Of a stretch of DNA of 42,055 bases, positions 26,540 through 35,883 are shown piece after piece. The translations under genes were made by a program, and so were the position numbers. Below the pieces are notes generated by a model. The model saw nothing but the letters and a program-made list of their open reading frames with translations. It was not told where the DNA came from and did no database searches. The stretch covers positions 1 to 42,055 of the forward strand of contig NZ_PDZH01000030.1 of the NCBI RefSeq assembly GCF_002735695.1, in the 5' to 3' direction. Origin of the DNA: Chitinimonas sp. BJB300. GTDB lineage: Bacteria > Pseudomonadota > Gammaproteobacteria > Burkholderiales > Chitinimonadaceae. How positions within the stretch are numbered: the stretch's first letter is position 1; each line of letters begins with the position of its first letter.

Positions 26540-28363
26540 GTGCGCCCCTCTGTGACTTCTACCAATCAAGCTCTTTCCCTGCTGCAAACCGTCTTCGGTT
26601 ACGAGCGTTTCCGCGGCCGCCAAGCCGAAATCGTCGCCCAGGTGACCGGGGGTGGCGACGCCTTGGTGCTGATGCCAACTGGCGGCGGGAAGTCACTTTG
26701 TTATCAGATACCCGCCCTACTGCGTGAGGGCTGCGCAGTCGTCGTTTCCCCACTTATTGCGCTGATGCAGGACCAGGTTGAAGGTTTGCACCAACTGGGC
26801 GTGGATGCCGCTTTCCTGAACTCCACCCAAAGCCTGGACGAAACCCGCGAAGTCGAACGGCGCTTCATGGCAGGTACGCTCAAGCTGCTGTATGTGGCGC
26901 CCGAGCGATTACTGACCCCGCGCTTCCTTGGCCTGCTGGAAAGTGGCCCGGTCTCGCTATTTGCCATTGATGAAGCCCACTGCGTGTCGCAATGGGGGCA
27001 TGACTTCCGGCCCGAATACATTGGCTTGTCGCTGCTGCACGAACGCTTTCCCAAGATACCGCGCATTGCCCTGACCGCTACCGCCGACGCTGCCACACGG
27101 CGCGAAATCGTGCAACGGCTGGCGCTGGAAGACGCCGCGCAGTTTGTTTCCAGCTTCGACCGGCCCAATATCCGCTACCGCATCGTCGAGAAAGACAACG
27201 CCAAGAAGCAGCTGTTGGGTTTTATCCTGCGTGAGCATGATGGCGACGCCGGTATCGTCTACTGCCTTTCGCGCAAGCGGGTGGAAGACACGGCGCAATT
27301 CCTGTCCGACAACGGTATTACCGCCCTGCCCTATCATGCCGGCATGGCGGCGGATGTACGCGCCCGCAACCAGACCCGCTTTCTACGTGAGGACGGTATT
27401 GTGATGGTAGCCACCATCGCTTTTGGCATGGGCATCGACAAGCCGGATGTGCGCTTCGTGGCGCATATCGACCTGCCCAAGAGTCTGGAAGGCTATTACC
27501 AGGAAACCGGCCGGGCCGGCCGTGACAGCTTGCCCTCCAACGCGTGGCTGGCCTATGGCCTCAACGACGTGATGCAGCTCAAGGAAATGATAGAGGGCGG
27601 CCAGGCCCCTGAAGCGCAAAAGCAGGTGGAGCGGCTGAAACTCAACGCCATGCTCGGGCTGGCTGAAACCGTGGTTTGCCGCCGTCAGGTAATACTGGGC
27701 TACTTTGGCGAAGCATCTCAACCGTGCGGCAACTGCGATAACTGCTTGACGCCCCCGACAACCTGGAATGCCACCGACGCCGCACGCAAGGCACTCAGCT
27801 GTGTCTTCCGCACCGGCCAGCGTTTTGGCGCGGGGCATATCATTGACGTGCTGCTGGGCAAAGCCACCGAGAAGGTCAAACAGCACTTCCACGATCAGGT
27901 CAGTACCTTTCGCATCGGGGCCGATCTTTCGGAAACCGCTTGGCGTTCAGTGCTACGGCAGTTACTGGCCGCTGGCTTTCTGCAAACCGAGCCTGAATTT
28001 GGCGGCCTGCAACTTACCGACACCTCACGCCCACTTTTGCGAGGTGAGCTGGAACTGCATTTGCGCGGCTTGCCGGAAAAGAAACGCGAAAAGCCGGAAC
28101 GCGAAAAGAAACGTCCCACCAGCCTCGACATCATCCCCGCCGACGAGGGCCTATGGCAGGCGCTACGTGCTAAACGCCGCGAACTGGCCGACCAGCAAAG
28201 CGTGCCGGCCTATCTGATCTTTACCGACGCCACCCTGAAAGCCATGTTGGACGCACGGCCCGGCAGCTTGGTAGAAATGGCGCATATCTCCGGTGTGGGC
28301 GCGCAAAAGCTGGAGCGCTACGGCCAAGCTTTCGTGGATATATTGCAGGCGGACCTCGGCTAG
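26540..28363 (+). CDS. recQ: ATP-dependent DNA helicase RecQ
   Basis: A 607-residue RecQ helicase, a 3'-5' enzyme in recombination repair. Walker A MPTGGGKS has Lys51, and the DEAH box lies at 144–147 ([19 protein letters not shown]). Motif VI is [12 protein letters not shown]. The zinc-binding RQC cysteines include CGNCDNC (about 396–402), a winged helix follows, and one HRDC domain lies at the C-terminus (about 535–607). The start is GTG; a second in-frame GTG lies at 26552 and either could be used. The length is that of the E. coli type. Confidence 0.95.
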   Translation: MRPSVTSTNQALSLLQTVFGYERFRGRQAEIVAQVTGGGDALVLMPTGGGKSLCYQIPALLREGCAVVVSPLIALMQDQVEGLHQLGVDAAFLNSTQSLDETREVERRFMAGTLKLLYVAPERLLTPRFLGLLESGPVSLFAIDEAHCVSQWGHDFRPEYIGLSLLHERFPKIPRIALTATADAATRREIVQRLALEDAAQFVSSFDRPNIRYRIVEKDNAKKQLLGFILREHDGDAGIVYCLSRKRVEDTAQFLSDNGITALPYHAGMAADVRARNQTRFLREDGIVMVATIAFGMGIDKPDVRFVAHIDLPKSLEGYYQETGRAGRDSLPSNAWLAYGLNDVMQLKEMIEGGQAPEAQKQVERLKLNAMLGLAETVVCRRQVILGYFGEASQPCGNCDNCLTPPTTWNATDAARKALSCVFRTGQRFGAGHIIDVLLGKATEKVKQHFHDQVSTFRIGADLSETAWRSVLRQLLAAGFLQTEPEFGGLQLTDTSRPLLRGELELHLRGLPEKKREKPEREKKRPTSLDIIPADEGLWQALRAKRRELADQQSVPAYLIFTDATLKAMLDARPGSLVEMAHISGVGAQKLERYGQAFVDILQADLG

Positions 28364-28406
28364 GCTTACTCTGCTTTCCAGCCACCCAAGTTAGCGTCTG
28401 AACCCG

Positions 28407-28988
28407 CTAATCCAATGCCAATTTCGCCAAAGCCGCCGGGCTGTTGGCGTTCATCCAATCCCCATTGAACGCGACCTCGACAACGCCTACCGAATTCTGC
28501 CATGGCATCACCGCACGCTGCCCGGCATCCAGTGTCATTTGCAACGCCGGCAATACAGTCCGTTGAATGAGACAACACAACGGTTGCACCCTGTCACCCG
28601 CTGTCGCTCGTATGATCGGCGCGGCATCGCGCATCTCCCATAGCCGGGCCAGCAAATCAAGGGGCAATTGCGGCATATCGCAAGGTACGGCCAGCAGCCA
28701 ATCCGCCTGGCTCGCCATCAACGCAGCCTCGATACCCGCCAGCGGCCCAAGGTAACCGGGACGGCTATCCGTCAAGACTGGCAGGCCACTGGTGGCATAA
28801 ACTGCTTGGTTACGGTTGGCGGATAGGTAGACTTGGCCAATCCCATCGGGCGTTAGCTGCGCAAGCACATGCTGGTAGAGCGGCCGGCCAGCCAACTTTA
28901 TCAAGCCCTTGTCGCGCCCCCCCATTCGTTGACCTTGCCCGCCACACAAAATCACGGCATCGGGTAGTGGGTGAACCACTTCCATCAT
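28407..28988 (-). CDS. mobA: Molybdenum cofactor guanylyltransferase
   Basis: A 193-residue nucleotidyltransferase that joins GMP to molybdopterin to give the MGD cofactor needed by formate-dehydrogenase-type enzymes. The GTP-binding motif is ILCGGQGQRMGGRDKGL (about 13–29), the metal-binding segment VPCDMPQLP, and the fold is that of glycosyltransferase-like MobA. The frame is open further upstream, but the ATG at 28988 overlaps the fdhD stop codon (ATGA), which points to translational coupling. It is the last gene of the fdh–wHTH–fdhD–mobA operon and supplies the cofactor for its first gene product. Confidence 0.92.
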   Translation of the reverse strand: MMEVVHPLPDAVILCGGQGQRMGGRDKGLIKLAGRPLYQHVLAQLTPDGIGQVYLSANRNQAVYATSGLPVLTDSRPGYLGPLAGIEAALMASQADWLLAVPCDMPQLPLDLLARLWEMRDAAPIIRATAGDRVQPLCCLIQRTVLPALQMTLDAGQRAVMPWQNSVGVVEVAFNGDWMNANSPAALAKLALD

Positions 28989-29797
28989 GCCTGCATACCT
29001 GTCAAACGTTGAGGATGGGTATAAACCGTCATGCGCGACTCGCGGGTAAAACCGATGAGGCAAACCCCGGCCTCATCAGCCAGTTTGACAGCCAGCGCCG
29101 TCGGGGCTGATATCGCCGCAACGATGGCAAAACCGGCTGTCGCCACCTTGTGCACCATCTCATAGGAAGCTCGTGAACTGATCACGACAAGACCATCACG
29201 CGTCGTCAACCACGCATAGGCTCCTATCAACTTGTCGAGCGCATTGTGCCGGCCCACATCTTCACGCAGCAGAAACGCACTATGCTGCCATAAGCCCGCA
29301 GCATGCACCGCCCCAGTGATAGCATTGAGCGGCTGTTGGGTCGATAAGTGGGCGACAGCCTGACTCACCTCGGCGGGCGCCAATGAATAGTTCGAATTCA
29401 CTTTCGGAATCGGCCGGATAGCCTGTTCCAGTGTCTCCTGCCCGCACAGACCGCACCCGGTGCGGCCTGTCAGGCTACGTCGCCGCGCCTTCAGCTGCTG
29501 GAAGCGCGCCTCGGTAATGCGCAACTCCATGCTGATCCCACGCTCGGAGGAGACCGACTCGATATCCAACAGCTCACCGGCATGCGCAATAATGCCCTCG
29601 CTCAGCGAAAAGCCCAGTACAAAGTCTTCCAAGTCCAGTGGCGTCGCCATCATCACAGCTTGGGAAATACCGTTGTATACAAGGGCGATGGGGGTTTCTT
29701 CCGCCAGCGACTCGGCCCTTGATTGCGCTTGTCCCCGTTCAATCCGCAGCGCCGTCACTGCTTCGTATCCCGATGGAGCGATCATTAGCTTCGACAT
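28985..29797 (-). CDS. fdhD: FdhD, sulfurtransferase for formate dehydrogenase
   Basis: A 270-residue FdhD protein. It passes sulfur from the cysteine desulfurase IscS to the molybdenum of the bis-MGD cofactor, which formate dehydrogenases need for activity. The sulfur-carrying loop TGCGLCG has Cys115 and Cys118, and the conserved LGFSLSEGII, HAAGLW and REDVGRHNALDKLIG segments are all present. The start overlaps the end of the small winged-helix gene by 13 bases, and the stop overlaps mobA, so expression is tightly linked within the operon. Confidence 0.93.
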   Translation of the reverse strand: MSKLMIAPSGYEAVTALRIERGQAQSRAESLAEETPIALVYNGISQAVMMATPLDLEDFVLGFSLSEGIIAHAGELLDIESVSSERGISMELRITEARFQQLKARRRSLTGRTGCGLCGQETLEQAIRPIPKVNSNYSLAPAEVSQAVAHLSTQQPLNAITGAVHAAGLWQHSAFLLREDVGRHNALDKLIGAYAWLTTRDGLVVISSRASYEMVHKVATAGFAIVAAISAPTALAVKLADEAGVCLIGFTRESRMTVYTHPQRLTGMQA

Positions 29798-30015
29798 AAT
29801 TCATGCCCCTTGGCAGTCAGCCAAAGCGTACGGCGCTTGCCCTCCTGCCGTGTTGCCACGAAATCCAGGCCACCCAGTTCAGCATTGCTGCACAAAACAG
29901 CCAATGCCCGGTTAAGCTGGCTCATTCCAATACCGAGCTTCTTAGCAATCTGACTGTCCGACATCCCATCACGTTCGACCAAGAGGGCAACAATCGCCAT
30001 CAGCAGGTTTTCCAT
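29785..30015 (-). CDS. Small winged-helix protein of the formate-type operon
   Basis: A 76-residue protein shaped like a single winged helix-turn-helix: a first helix (LLMAIVALLVER), the MSDSQIAKKLGIGMSQLNRA helix-turn-helix at about 18–37, then a wing (FVATRQEGKRRTLWLTAKG). Its ATG shares one base with the stop of the oxidoreductase gene (TGATG), and its end overlaps fdhD. It could be a local regulator, or an accessory factor in assembly of the oxidoreductase. I cannot name a family beyond the fold. Confidence 0.7.
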   Translation of the reverse strand: MENLLMAIVALLVERDGMSDSQIAKKLGIGMSQLNRALAVLCSNAELGGLDFVATRQEGKRRTLWLTAKGHELCRS

Positions 30016-32294
30016 CAGGCCACCGTGGTCTCAGCGGTGTTCAGTGTCAATATGACCGGTATTGACTTGGAGGCCGGTGTACGCGCACGGTCCGCCATGC
30101 TGCTTAACGGGACAAGGCCATTGGTCTCGGGAAAGTAGCTTGCAAGGCAGCCTTCCGGAATATCGTACTCAACCAGCAAAAAGCGCTTGGCTTCGCGTTT
30201 TCCGTCGTGCCACACCGAGGTCATATCCACCCACTGGCCCGCGCTGAAACCCAACCGGGCGAGGTCTACCTTATTGATAAAGCACACCCTGCGGTGGCCG
30301 AATACACCCCGATAACGGTCATCCATACCATAAACCGTGGTGTTGTACTGGTCGTGGCTGCGCACCGTCATCAGGTTGAATACTGGCTGGCTGCCGTATT
30401 GGGCACGCATAGATTTGATGGGCAGGTCGGTCGGCACCGCATGCGCCATAAAGCGCGCCTTGCCTGTGGCAGTACGCCAGTCACGTTCACGCGCGGAATT
30501 ACCGAGGTAGAACCCACCGGGCACATGCACGCGCTGGTTGAAGTTCTCAAAGCCCTCCACCACCTGGGCAATCTTGTCACGAATACGGTCGTAATCCTCA
30601 ACCAACCATAGCCACGGGGTTTTGCTGTGCTTGAGGGTTGCCAGCGCCATGTGTGCAACGATGGCGGGTTCAGACAGTAGCCGGTCTGAAGCGGGTGGAT
30701 TCATGCCGGCCGAGATATGCACCATGCTCATCGAATCTTCCACCGTAACACCCTGCGGGCCCTTGTCCTGGATGTCGATTTCGGTACGCCCCAGGCAGGG
30801 CAGGATCAACGCCGCCTTGCCATGCACCAGATGGGATCGATTGAGCTTGGTGGTGATATTTACCGTCAGATCGCACTGCTGCAAAGCCACCTTGGTACGG
30901 TCGGCATCGGGTGTCGCCACGGCAAAGTTGCCACCCATGCCGATAAACACTTTGGCGTCACCTGCCAGCATGGCTTCGATTGCCCCGACAACGTCGTAGC
31001 CATGTTTCTGTGGCGGGGTGAAATTAAAAGCTATGCCGAGTCTGTCGAGGAATGCCTGCGCGGGCCGCTCGAAAATACCCATGGTGCGGTCGCCCTGCAC
31101 ATTCGAATGGCCGCGCACCGGGCACGCCCCAGCCCCTGGCTTGCCAATATTGCCCTTGAGCAACAGCAAGTTGACTATGGCTTGAATGGTGGCCACCGAA
31201 TGTTTGTGCTGGGTAATGCCCATTCCCCAGGTGCAAATAGTAGCGGCGCTTTGGATGTAGATACCCGCCGCCTCACGAATCTGCGCTTCGCTCAAGCCGG
31301 ATTCTTCGACGATGGTTGCCCATTCCTCGCTCAGTACATCGGCCTGGAATTCAGCAAAACCATCGGTATGGCCGGCAATAAACGCCTCGTCGACATCGCC
31401 TGCCTCCAGTACCACTTTGGCGATACCTTTGGCGACAGCCAGATCACCACCAATTTTCAGTTGGTAGTAGCTCGAAGCAATCTGGCTGCCTTGGCTCGAC
31501 AGCATATCGATGGGACTTTGTGGGTCGGCAAAGCGCTCCAGCCCCCGCTCACGCAACGGGTTAAACACCATAATGCGACAGCCCCGCTTGGCGGCATCAC
31601 GCAAAGTACCCAGCATGCGCGGGTGATTGGTGCCAGGGTTCTGCCCGAAAATGAATATCGCTTCGGCATGGTCAAAGTCTTCCAGCGTCACCGTGCCTTT
31701 GCCTATGCCGATTTGTTCACGCATGGCGGTGCCAGAAGGCTCGTGACACATATTCGAGCAATCGGGCAGGTTATTGGTGCCAAACTCGCGAATAAACAGC
31801 TGGTAGAGGAAGGCCGCTTCGTTCGAGGTGCGGCCCGAGGTGTAGAACAAGGCTTGGTCAGGGTGCGCCAATGCATTCAGGTGCTGCGCAATCAGGGCAA
31901 AAGCACCATGCCAGTCGATCGGCACATAGCGTTGGCTCGCGCTGTCGTAGCACATTGGTTCCGTCAGCCGGCCTTGGTTCTCCAACCAGTAATCGTCGTG
32001 CGCCGCCAGCTGCGACACCGTATGGCTTTCAAACAAGGCACGGCTGACCCGCCGCTCGGTCGCTTCAGCCGCAACGGCTTTAACGCCGTTCTCGCAGAAT
32101 TCAAACGTGGAATGGTGATTTTTGTCGGGCCATGCGCAGCCGGGGCAGTCAAAGCCATCGGGCTGGTTGACATGCAGCAGGGTGCTTACGCCATGGCTCA
32201 TACTGCCTTGCTCACGCAAGTGCTTGAACACACTACGCAAGGCACCCCAACCACCGGCCGGCTTATTGTAAAACTTGATCGACTGTTTGCTCAT
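30015..32294 (-). CDS. FdhF/YdeP-type molybdopterin oxidoreductase
   Basis: A 759-residue protein of the molybdopterin-binding formate-dehydrogenase-alpha-like family, closest in motif to E. coli YdeP. It has an N-terminal CPGC (Cys50, Cys53), the DCSNMCHEPSG segment with Cys183 as the probable molybdenum ligand (selenocysteine in E. coli FdhF), IFIFGQNPGTNHPRM for cofactor binding, and the C-terminal molybdopterin dinucleotide domain (VRSHDQYNTTVYGMDDRYRG). No signal peptide is seen, so it is cytoplasmic. Whether it oxidises formate is not settled for this branch. Its companions fdhD and mobA supply the sulfurated bis-MGD cofactor. The start has GAGGGAG upstream. Confidence 0.9.
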   Translation of the reverse strand: MSKQSIKFYNKPAGGWGALRSVFKHLREQGSMSHGVSTLLHVNQPDGFDCPGCAWPDKNHHSTFEFCENGVKAVAAEATERRVSRALFESHTVSQLAAHDDYWLENQGRLTEPMCYDSASQRYVPIDWHGAFALIAQHLNALAHPDQALFYTSGRTSNEAAFLYQLFIREFGTNNLPDCSNMCHEPSGTAMREQIGIGKGTVTLEDFDHAEAIFIFGQNPGTNHPRMLGTLRDAAKRGCRIMVFNPLRERGLERFADPQSPIDMLSSQGSQIASSYYQLKIGGDLAVAKGIAKVVLEAGDVDEAFIAGHTDGFAEFQADVLSEEWATIVEESGLSEAQIREAAGIYIQSAATICTWGMGITQHKHSVATIQAIVNLLLLKGNIGKPGAGACPVRGHSNVQGDRTMGIFERPAQAFLDRLGIAFNFTPPQKHGYDVVGAIEAMLAGDAKVFIGMGGNFAVATPDADRTKVALQQCDLTVNITTKLNRSHLVHGKAALILPCLGRTEIDIQDKGPQGVTVEDSMSMVHISAGMNPPASDRLLSEPAIVAHMALATLKHSKTPWLWLVEDYDRIRDKIAQVVEGFENFNQRVHVPGGFYLGNSARERDWRTATGKARFMAHAVPTDLPIKSMRAQYGSQPVFNLMTVRSHDQYNTTVYGMDDRYRGVFGHRRVCFINKVDLARLGFSAGQWVDMTSVWHDGKREAKRFLLVEYDIPEGCLASYFPETNGLVPLSSMADRARTPASKSIPVILTLNTAETTVA

Positions 32295-32402
32295 GCCATC
32301 GCTCCCTCATCCCGGTTGGCATATTGCCACCGCCTATTTTTCATCTTTCCACATGGTGCCCGAGCCTCATGTCAGGTAAGAAACCTTCCTTACCGACGGA
32401 CA

Positions 32403-32437
32403 CAAGACCCGTACACGCTATGCGGTTACGGGTCTCT
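32403..32437. promoter_or_regulatory. Hairpin upstream of the oxidoreductase gene
   Basis: Perfect 9-bp stem AGACCCGTA/TACGGGTCT (32405–32413 and 32427–32435) with a 13-base loop, about 110 bases upstream of the oxidoreductase start. There is no T-run on either side. It could be a regulator site or leader structure; function unknown. Confidence 0.4.
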
Positions 32438-32447
32438 CGATCACGAC

Positions 32448-32519
32448 TTAGAACCTGTTCAAAGCCTGTAACGGACAGCTTTCGGAGGCTGACACACGGC
32501 AGACTTTGACGAGTTCTTT
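32448..32519. repeat. Short MITE-like element (about 72 bp)
   Basis: Its left end is TTAGAACCTGTTCAAAGCCTG; its right end, read in reverse complement, is TAAAGAACTCGTCAAAGTCTG. These are the same type of terminal inverted repeat as in the 145-bp elements, with a different and shorter interior. It begins directly after the stop codon of the 34-residue gene. Confidence 0.6.
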
Positions 32520-32520
32520 A

Positions 32521-32625
32521 CTAATTAAAGAGCGCCATGGTCTTCCTGAGGGTCTGGTAAACCCCCCAGACCAATGGCAATGAAACATACAACCACAAGA
32601 TCACACCCTTGGCATTGGCAGTCAT
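32521..32625 (-). CDS. 34-residue membrane protein partner of the OFA transporter
   Basis: A tiny gene with ATG three bases after the transporter stop and a strong AAGGAGG ribosome binding site inside the end of the transporter gene. The product begins MTANAKGVILWLYVSLPLVW, forms a single transmembrane helix, and ends YQTLRKTMALFN. Short proteins of this look (a helix, then L-W-G-x-Y-Q-T-L-x-K) are annotated as the small subunit accompanying OFA-type MFS transporters in betaproteobacteria. The TAG stop abuts a MITE-like element. Its function is unproven; a role in transporter stability is the simplest guess. Confidence 0.75.
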   Translation of the reverse strand: MTANAKGVILWLYVSLPLVWGVYQTLRKTMALFN

Positions 32626-32628
32626 GAT

Positions 32629-33957
32629 TCAGGCCTCCTTGGTCACAAAACGGGTATTGACAGGTTTGATCAGCATATTGGCGACCAAGCCCACAATCAG
32701 TAACGCCGCCATCACATACATGGTGGTGTTGTAAGCCGATGCCTTGGCGACACCTTGTTCGATTTGGTATTCACGCATGTAGTTCACGATGATGGGGCCC
32801 AATACACCGGCGACAGACCAAGCGGTCAGCAAGCGGCCATGGATTGCACCGACAAAGCGCGTACCAAAGATATCCGACAGATAAGCCGGGATCGTAGCAA
32901 ACCCACCCCCATACATCGACAGGATCACGGCATAAAGGACAACAAAGAAGAGCACGTTGCCTTCAGCACCAGCGGATGGCACCAGCGCATAGAGCAACGC
33001 CCCAAGCAAAAAGAAAACGAGATAAGTCATCTTGCGTCCGATCAAATCAGAAACAGACGACCAGAAAAAACGCCCGCCCATATTGAATAGCGAAAGCAGA
33101 CCAACAAAACCTGCAGCAGCAGCGGCAGTTACTGTCTCCTTGAACACTTCTTGGATCATCAACGACGCTTGTCCCAGCACACCGATACCCGCCGTTACAT
33201 TCATGCACAACACGACCCACAACAACCAAAACTGCGGGGCGCGATGTGCACTATCGACGTGCACGTAGGCATCACCGGCCAGTTTGTCACTGCTTTCCTT
33301 CTCGACATAACCTTCAGGCTTCCAACCGGGCGCAGGCAGACGCACCGTAAACGCTCCAACCATCATCGAAAGGGTGTAGACCACACCCATCACGACAAAA
33401 GTTTCTGTAATGCCCGCCGTGGTGTCAGTTTTGAAATAGTCCATCAACATCACTGCCAACGGCGCACCAATCATCGCGCCGCCACCAAAGCCCATGATGG
33501 CCATGCCCGTAGCCATACCGCGGCGATCGGGAAACCACTTGATCAACGTAGAGACGGGGGAAACATAGCCAAGGCCTAGGCCTATCCCGCCCACAACGCC
33601 ATAGCCCAGGTAGATCAGCCAGAGCTGTTGCAGATGGATACCGAGAGCGGAGATCAAAAATCCACCGCCAAAGCACAGCGCCGAAGTAAACATGGTAGCG
33701 CGTGGTCCCACGCGTTCCAGCCATTTCCCACCAAATGCCGCCGACAAGCCGAGGAAGACAATAGCGAGTGAGAAAATCCAGCCCAAGCTGGAAATACTCC
33801 ACCCATATGTCTTGTGAAGCGGAGCGTTAAACACCGAAAACGCATAGGCTTGGCCAATACACAGGTGTATTGCCAGTGCAGCAGGGGGGATCAGCCAACG
33901 ATTGAATTGAGGGTCAGCAATACTGTTCCCCTTATCCAGTGCTTTCAACAAACTCAT
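32629..33957 (-). CDS. OFA-family MFS transporter (oxalate/formate type)
   Basis: A 442-residue major facilitator with twelve predicted helices. The family features are IPPAALAIHLCIGQAYAFSV in helix 1, the loop 2–3 GGKWLERVGPR, and GLGYVSPVSTLIKWFPDRRGMATGMAI in the central part, typical of OFA (oxalate:formate antiporter) proteins, including E. coli YhjX-like members. The substrate may be formate, oxalate, pyruvate or lactate; the formate-type operon downstream makes a small carboxylate likely, which is inference. AGGAAG precedes the ATG. The 34-residue gene follows in the same transcript; the oxidoreductase operon starts about 330 bases further on. Confidence 0.9.
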   Translation of the reverse strand: MSLLKALDKGNSIADPQFNRWLIPPAALAIHLCIGQAYAFSVFNAPLHKTYGWSISSLGWIFSLAIVFLGLSAAFGGKWLERVGPRATMFTSALCFGGGFLISALGIHLQQLWLIYLGYGVVGGIGLGLGYVSPVSTLIKWFPDRRGMATGMAIMGFGGGAMIGAPLAVMLMDYFKTDTTAGITETFVVMGVVYTLSMMVGAFTVRLPAPGWKPEGYVEKESSDKLAGDAYVHVDSAHRAPQFWLLWVVLCMNVTAGIGVLGQASLMIQEVFKETVTAAAAAGFVGLLSLFNMGGRFFWSSVSDLIGRKMTYLVFFLLGALLYALVPSAGAEGNVLFFVVLYAVILSMYGGGFATIPAYLSDIFGTRFVGAIHGRLLTAWSVAGVLGPIIVNYMREYQIEQGVAKASAYNTTMYVMAALLIVGLVANMLIKPVNTRFVTKEA

Positions 33958-34240
33958 CTAGGTGCTTCCTAGTTATGGGCGGTAGAACCCGTTTTTCGGA
34001 GATTGCGCATTATTAATTGCATGCATTGCCGCCTTGAGTCGTAGACGTGGCTCGACAAACCAACCGAATTTCATAGTTAGCCGTCATAAAAATATTGAGC
34101 GTGCTGCAGATTTTTCAGACAAGAAAAGTTTTATTATCAGGCGTACAAATACATGAATTAGAGTTATCTTATATATCTCTATCAAGCGCTGCAACAGCAA
34201 TATTTTTTGTTGTTTTTTGCAGACGCTGGTCGCTTGCAGA

Positions 34241-35146
34241 CTAGTTGGTTTTGGCTTCGGGATGCAGATATAACTGCAGGAATTCGATGAGTTTCCTCAC
34301 CTTGACAGGGAAGTAAGGTGCTGACGGATAAACTGCATGTATACCGGCACGTGGCAGATGCCAGTCAGGCAGTAACTGTACCAAACCACCTTGCGCTAGG
34401 TCAGCATCCAGCATGTAATCAGGTAGTACTGTACACCCCACGCCAGCGCGCGCACATTCACGTGCGACAGTGGCACTGTTCACACGCATGGCAGCACGTG
34501 CTCTTATCGTTTGGGCCTCTGCCCCTGCTTGGCTGAAGGTCCAGGTCAATGGCGAAGATAAAACACTCAAAGCAATCCATGGTTGGCCATTCAAGTCGCT
34601 CGGCTTTTGCAAAGCGCCCAACCGCTTGAGCAAGTCAGGCGCTGCTACCGCCACTTGCTCAAACCCACCCAGCTTTACTGCCCGCAGACTGGAATCACGT
34701 AAGAAACCACCACGGATAGCCAGGTCAATCCCATCAGCCAACAAGTCGAGCGACGTATCACTCGCTATCAATTCCAGTTCCAGCCGTGGGTTGCACGCCG
34801 CAAAATGGGCCAGCACCCTTCCCAATACGCCATCGCTATAAGCCAATCCAGCCGTTACACGTAAGCGGCCCTCCAGCTGCCCATCACCGCTCATACGCTC
34901 TATTGCATTGCTCAACCCCACCAGCAGCGGTGCACTATCGGCGTACAGCATTTCACCACTCTCGGTTGTCACTACCCGCCGTGTCGTGCGGACAAACAGC
35001 GCAACACCGAGCTCAGCTTCCAGTTTGGCGACTTGCTGGCTGACTTGTGACTTGGCCATACCCAAGCGTTCGGCGGCGGCTGTAAACCCACCGCATTCCA
35101 CCACTGCCGCAAACATCGCCAAGCGATTCAAATCAGGCTGCTGCAT
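34241..35146 (-). CDS. LysR-family transcriptional regulator
   Basis: A 301-residue LysR regulator. The winged helix-turn-helix is at about 4–63 (FAAVVECGGFTAAAERLGMAKSQVSQQVAKLE), followed by the effector domain (about 88–292) with LDLLADGIDLAIRGG and the conserved GVGCTVLPDYML. It is divergent from the DsbA-family gene at 35249, and the 102-base interval contains inverted repeats. Control of the divergent pair is the likely role; the ligand is unknown. Confidence 0.9.
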   Translation of the reverse strand: MQQPDLNRLAMFAAVVECGGFTAAAERLGMAKSQVSQQVAKLEAELGVALFVRTTRRVVTTESGEMLYADSAPLLVGLSNAIERMSGDGQLEGRLRVTAGLAYSDGVLGRVLAHFAACNPRLELELIASDTSLDLLADGIDLAIRGGFLRDSSLRAVKLGGFEQVAVAAPDLLKRLGALQKPSDLNGQPWIALSVLSSPLTWTFSQAGAEAQTIRARAAMRVNSATVARECARAGVGCTVLPDYMLDADLAQGGLVQLLPDWHLPRAGIHAVYPSAPYFPVKVRKLIEFLQLYLHPEAKTN

Positions 35147-35151
35147 GGCTT

Positions 35152-35206
35152 ATTGTTCTCCCATCAAGAACAATGAATTCTGCTTTATGGCATTTATTTG
35201 ATCAAT
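35152..35206. promoter_or_regulatory. Inverted repeats between LysR and the DsbA-family gene
   Basis: ATTGTTCT (35152–35159) and its exact complement AGAACAAT (35167–35174) form a dyad with a 7-base centre, which fits the T-N11-A layout of LysR sites. A second palindrome, TTGATCAA, lies at about 35198–35205. Operator function is inferred from position. Confidence 0.5.
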
Positions 35207-35248
35207 AAGAATGCGCAATATACGTCCATCAACAGACGGACTAAAACC

Positions 35249-35866
35249 ATGCAACCCAAGCTCACCTTATTATTCGACCCACTTTGCGGCTGGTGTTATG
35301 GCGCCCACTCTGCGCTTGCAGGCATCGATGCTGCGTTCAAACCTGAATGGACATTGCTGCCTACAGGCCTATTCACCAAACCTCAGCCCATGAGTGCGGA
35401 AGCCGCCGCCTACTATTGGCAAAACGACCAACGCATCGCCGAACTGACCGGCCAAATTTTCAGTACACGTTATCGCGATCAAATACTGGGGGATCACACT
35501 GCCGCGTTTGATTCCACGACCGCAACCCAGGCATGGATTAGGCTGTCTGCCGCACAACCCAAACAAAGCCTTGCTGCTCTAGCCCGTATTCAAGCACTGC
35601 GCTATAGGGACGGCATGCCCCATGATGCCAGCACCCTCGCACAAATCGCTGCCGAATTCGGCTTGGATGCAGAAACGTTTGAAAAGGAGATGCACACCGG
35701 TTGGCCTGATGGGGCGGTAGCCCAGATGACACAAGCCCAAAATCTGATGCAGCAATACCAATTACGCGGCGTGCCCACCTTGTTATTTGAGGATCAAGTC
35801 ATACCGAGTCAATTCTTGTATCAAACGCAAGACCTCGTTGCTTATATTCATTCTCTAACCAACTGA
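35249..35866 (+). CDS. DsbA-family oxidoreductase (FrnE-like)
   Basis: A 205-residue thioredoxin-fold protein with the active site CGWC (Cys13–Cys16) in LLFDPLCGWCYGAH, and an inserted helical domain. The conserved cis-Pro region is RGVPTLLF near the C-terminus. There is no signal peptide, so it is a cytoplasmic member like FrnE rather than periplasmic DsbA. Such proteins act as thiol oxidoreductases, isomerases or chaperones under oxidative stress. The frame also opens upstream from a TTG, but homology begins at the ATG. It is divergent from a LysR gene, and an NAD(P)-binding protein gene follows 17 bases later. Confidence 0.85.
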   Translation: MQPKLTLLFDPLCGWCYGAHSALAGIDAAFKPEWTLLPTGLFTKPQPMSAEAAAYYWQNDQRIAELTGQIFSTRYRDQILGDHTAAFDSTTATQAWIRLSAAQPKQSLAALARIQALRYRDGMPHDASTLAQIAAEFGLDAETFEKEMHTGWPDGAVAQMTQAQNLMQQYQLRGVPTLLFEDQVIPSQFLYQTQDLVAYIHSLTN

Positions 35867-35883
35867 AATAAAAAAGGAAAACC

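Noticed and set aside
32403-32437. Molybdenum-cofactor riboswitch upstream of the oxidoreductase
   Set aside because: Only a simple 9-bp hairpin is seen; the conserved multi-stem Moco RNA pattern is not present.
30717-32471. 584-codon plus-strand frame opposite the molybdopterin oxidoreductase
   Set aside because: Antisense shadow of a strongly supported gene with no family motif of its own.
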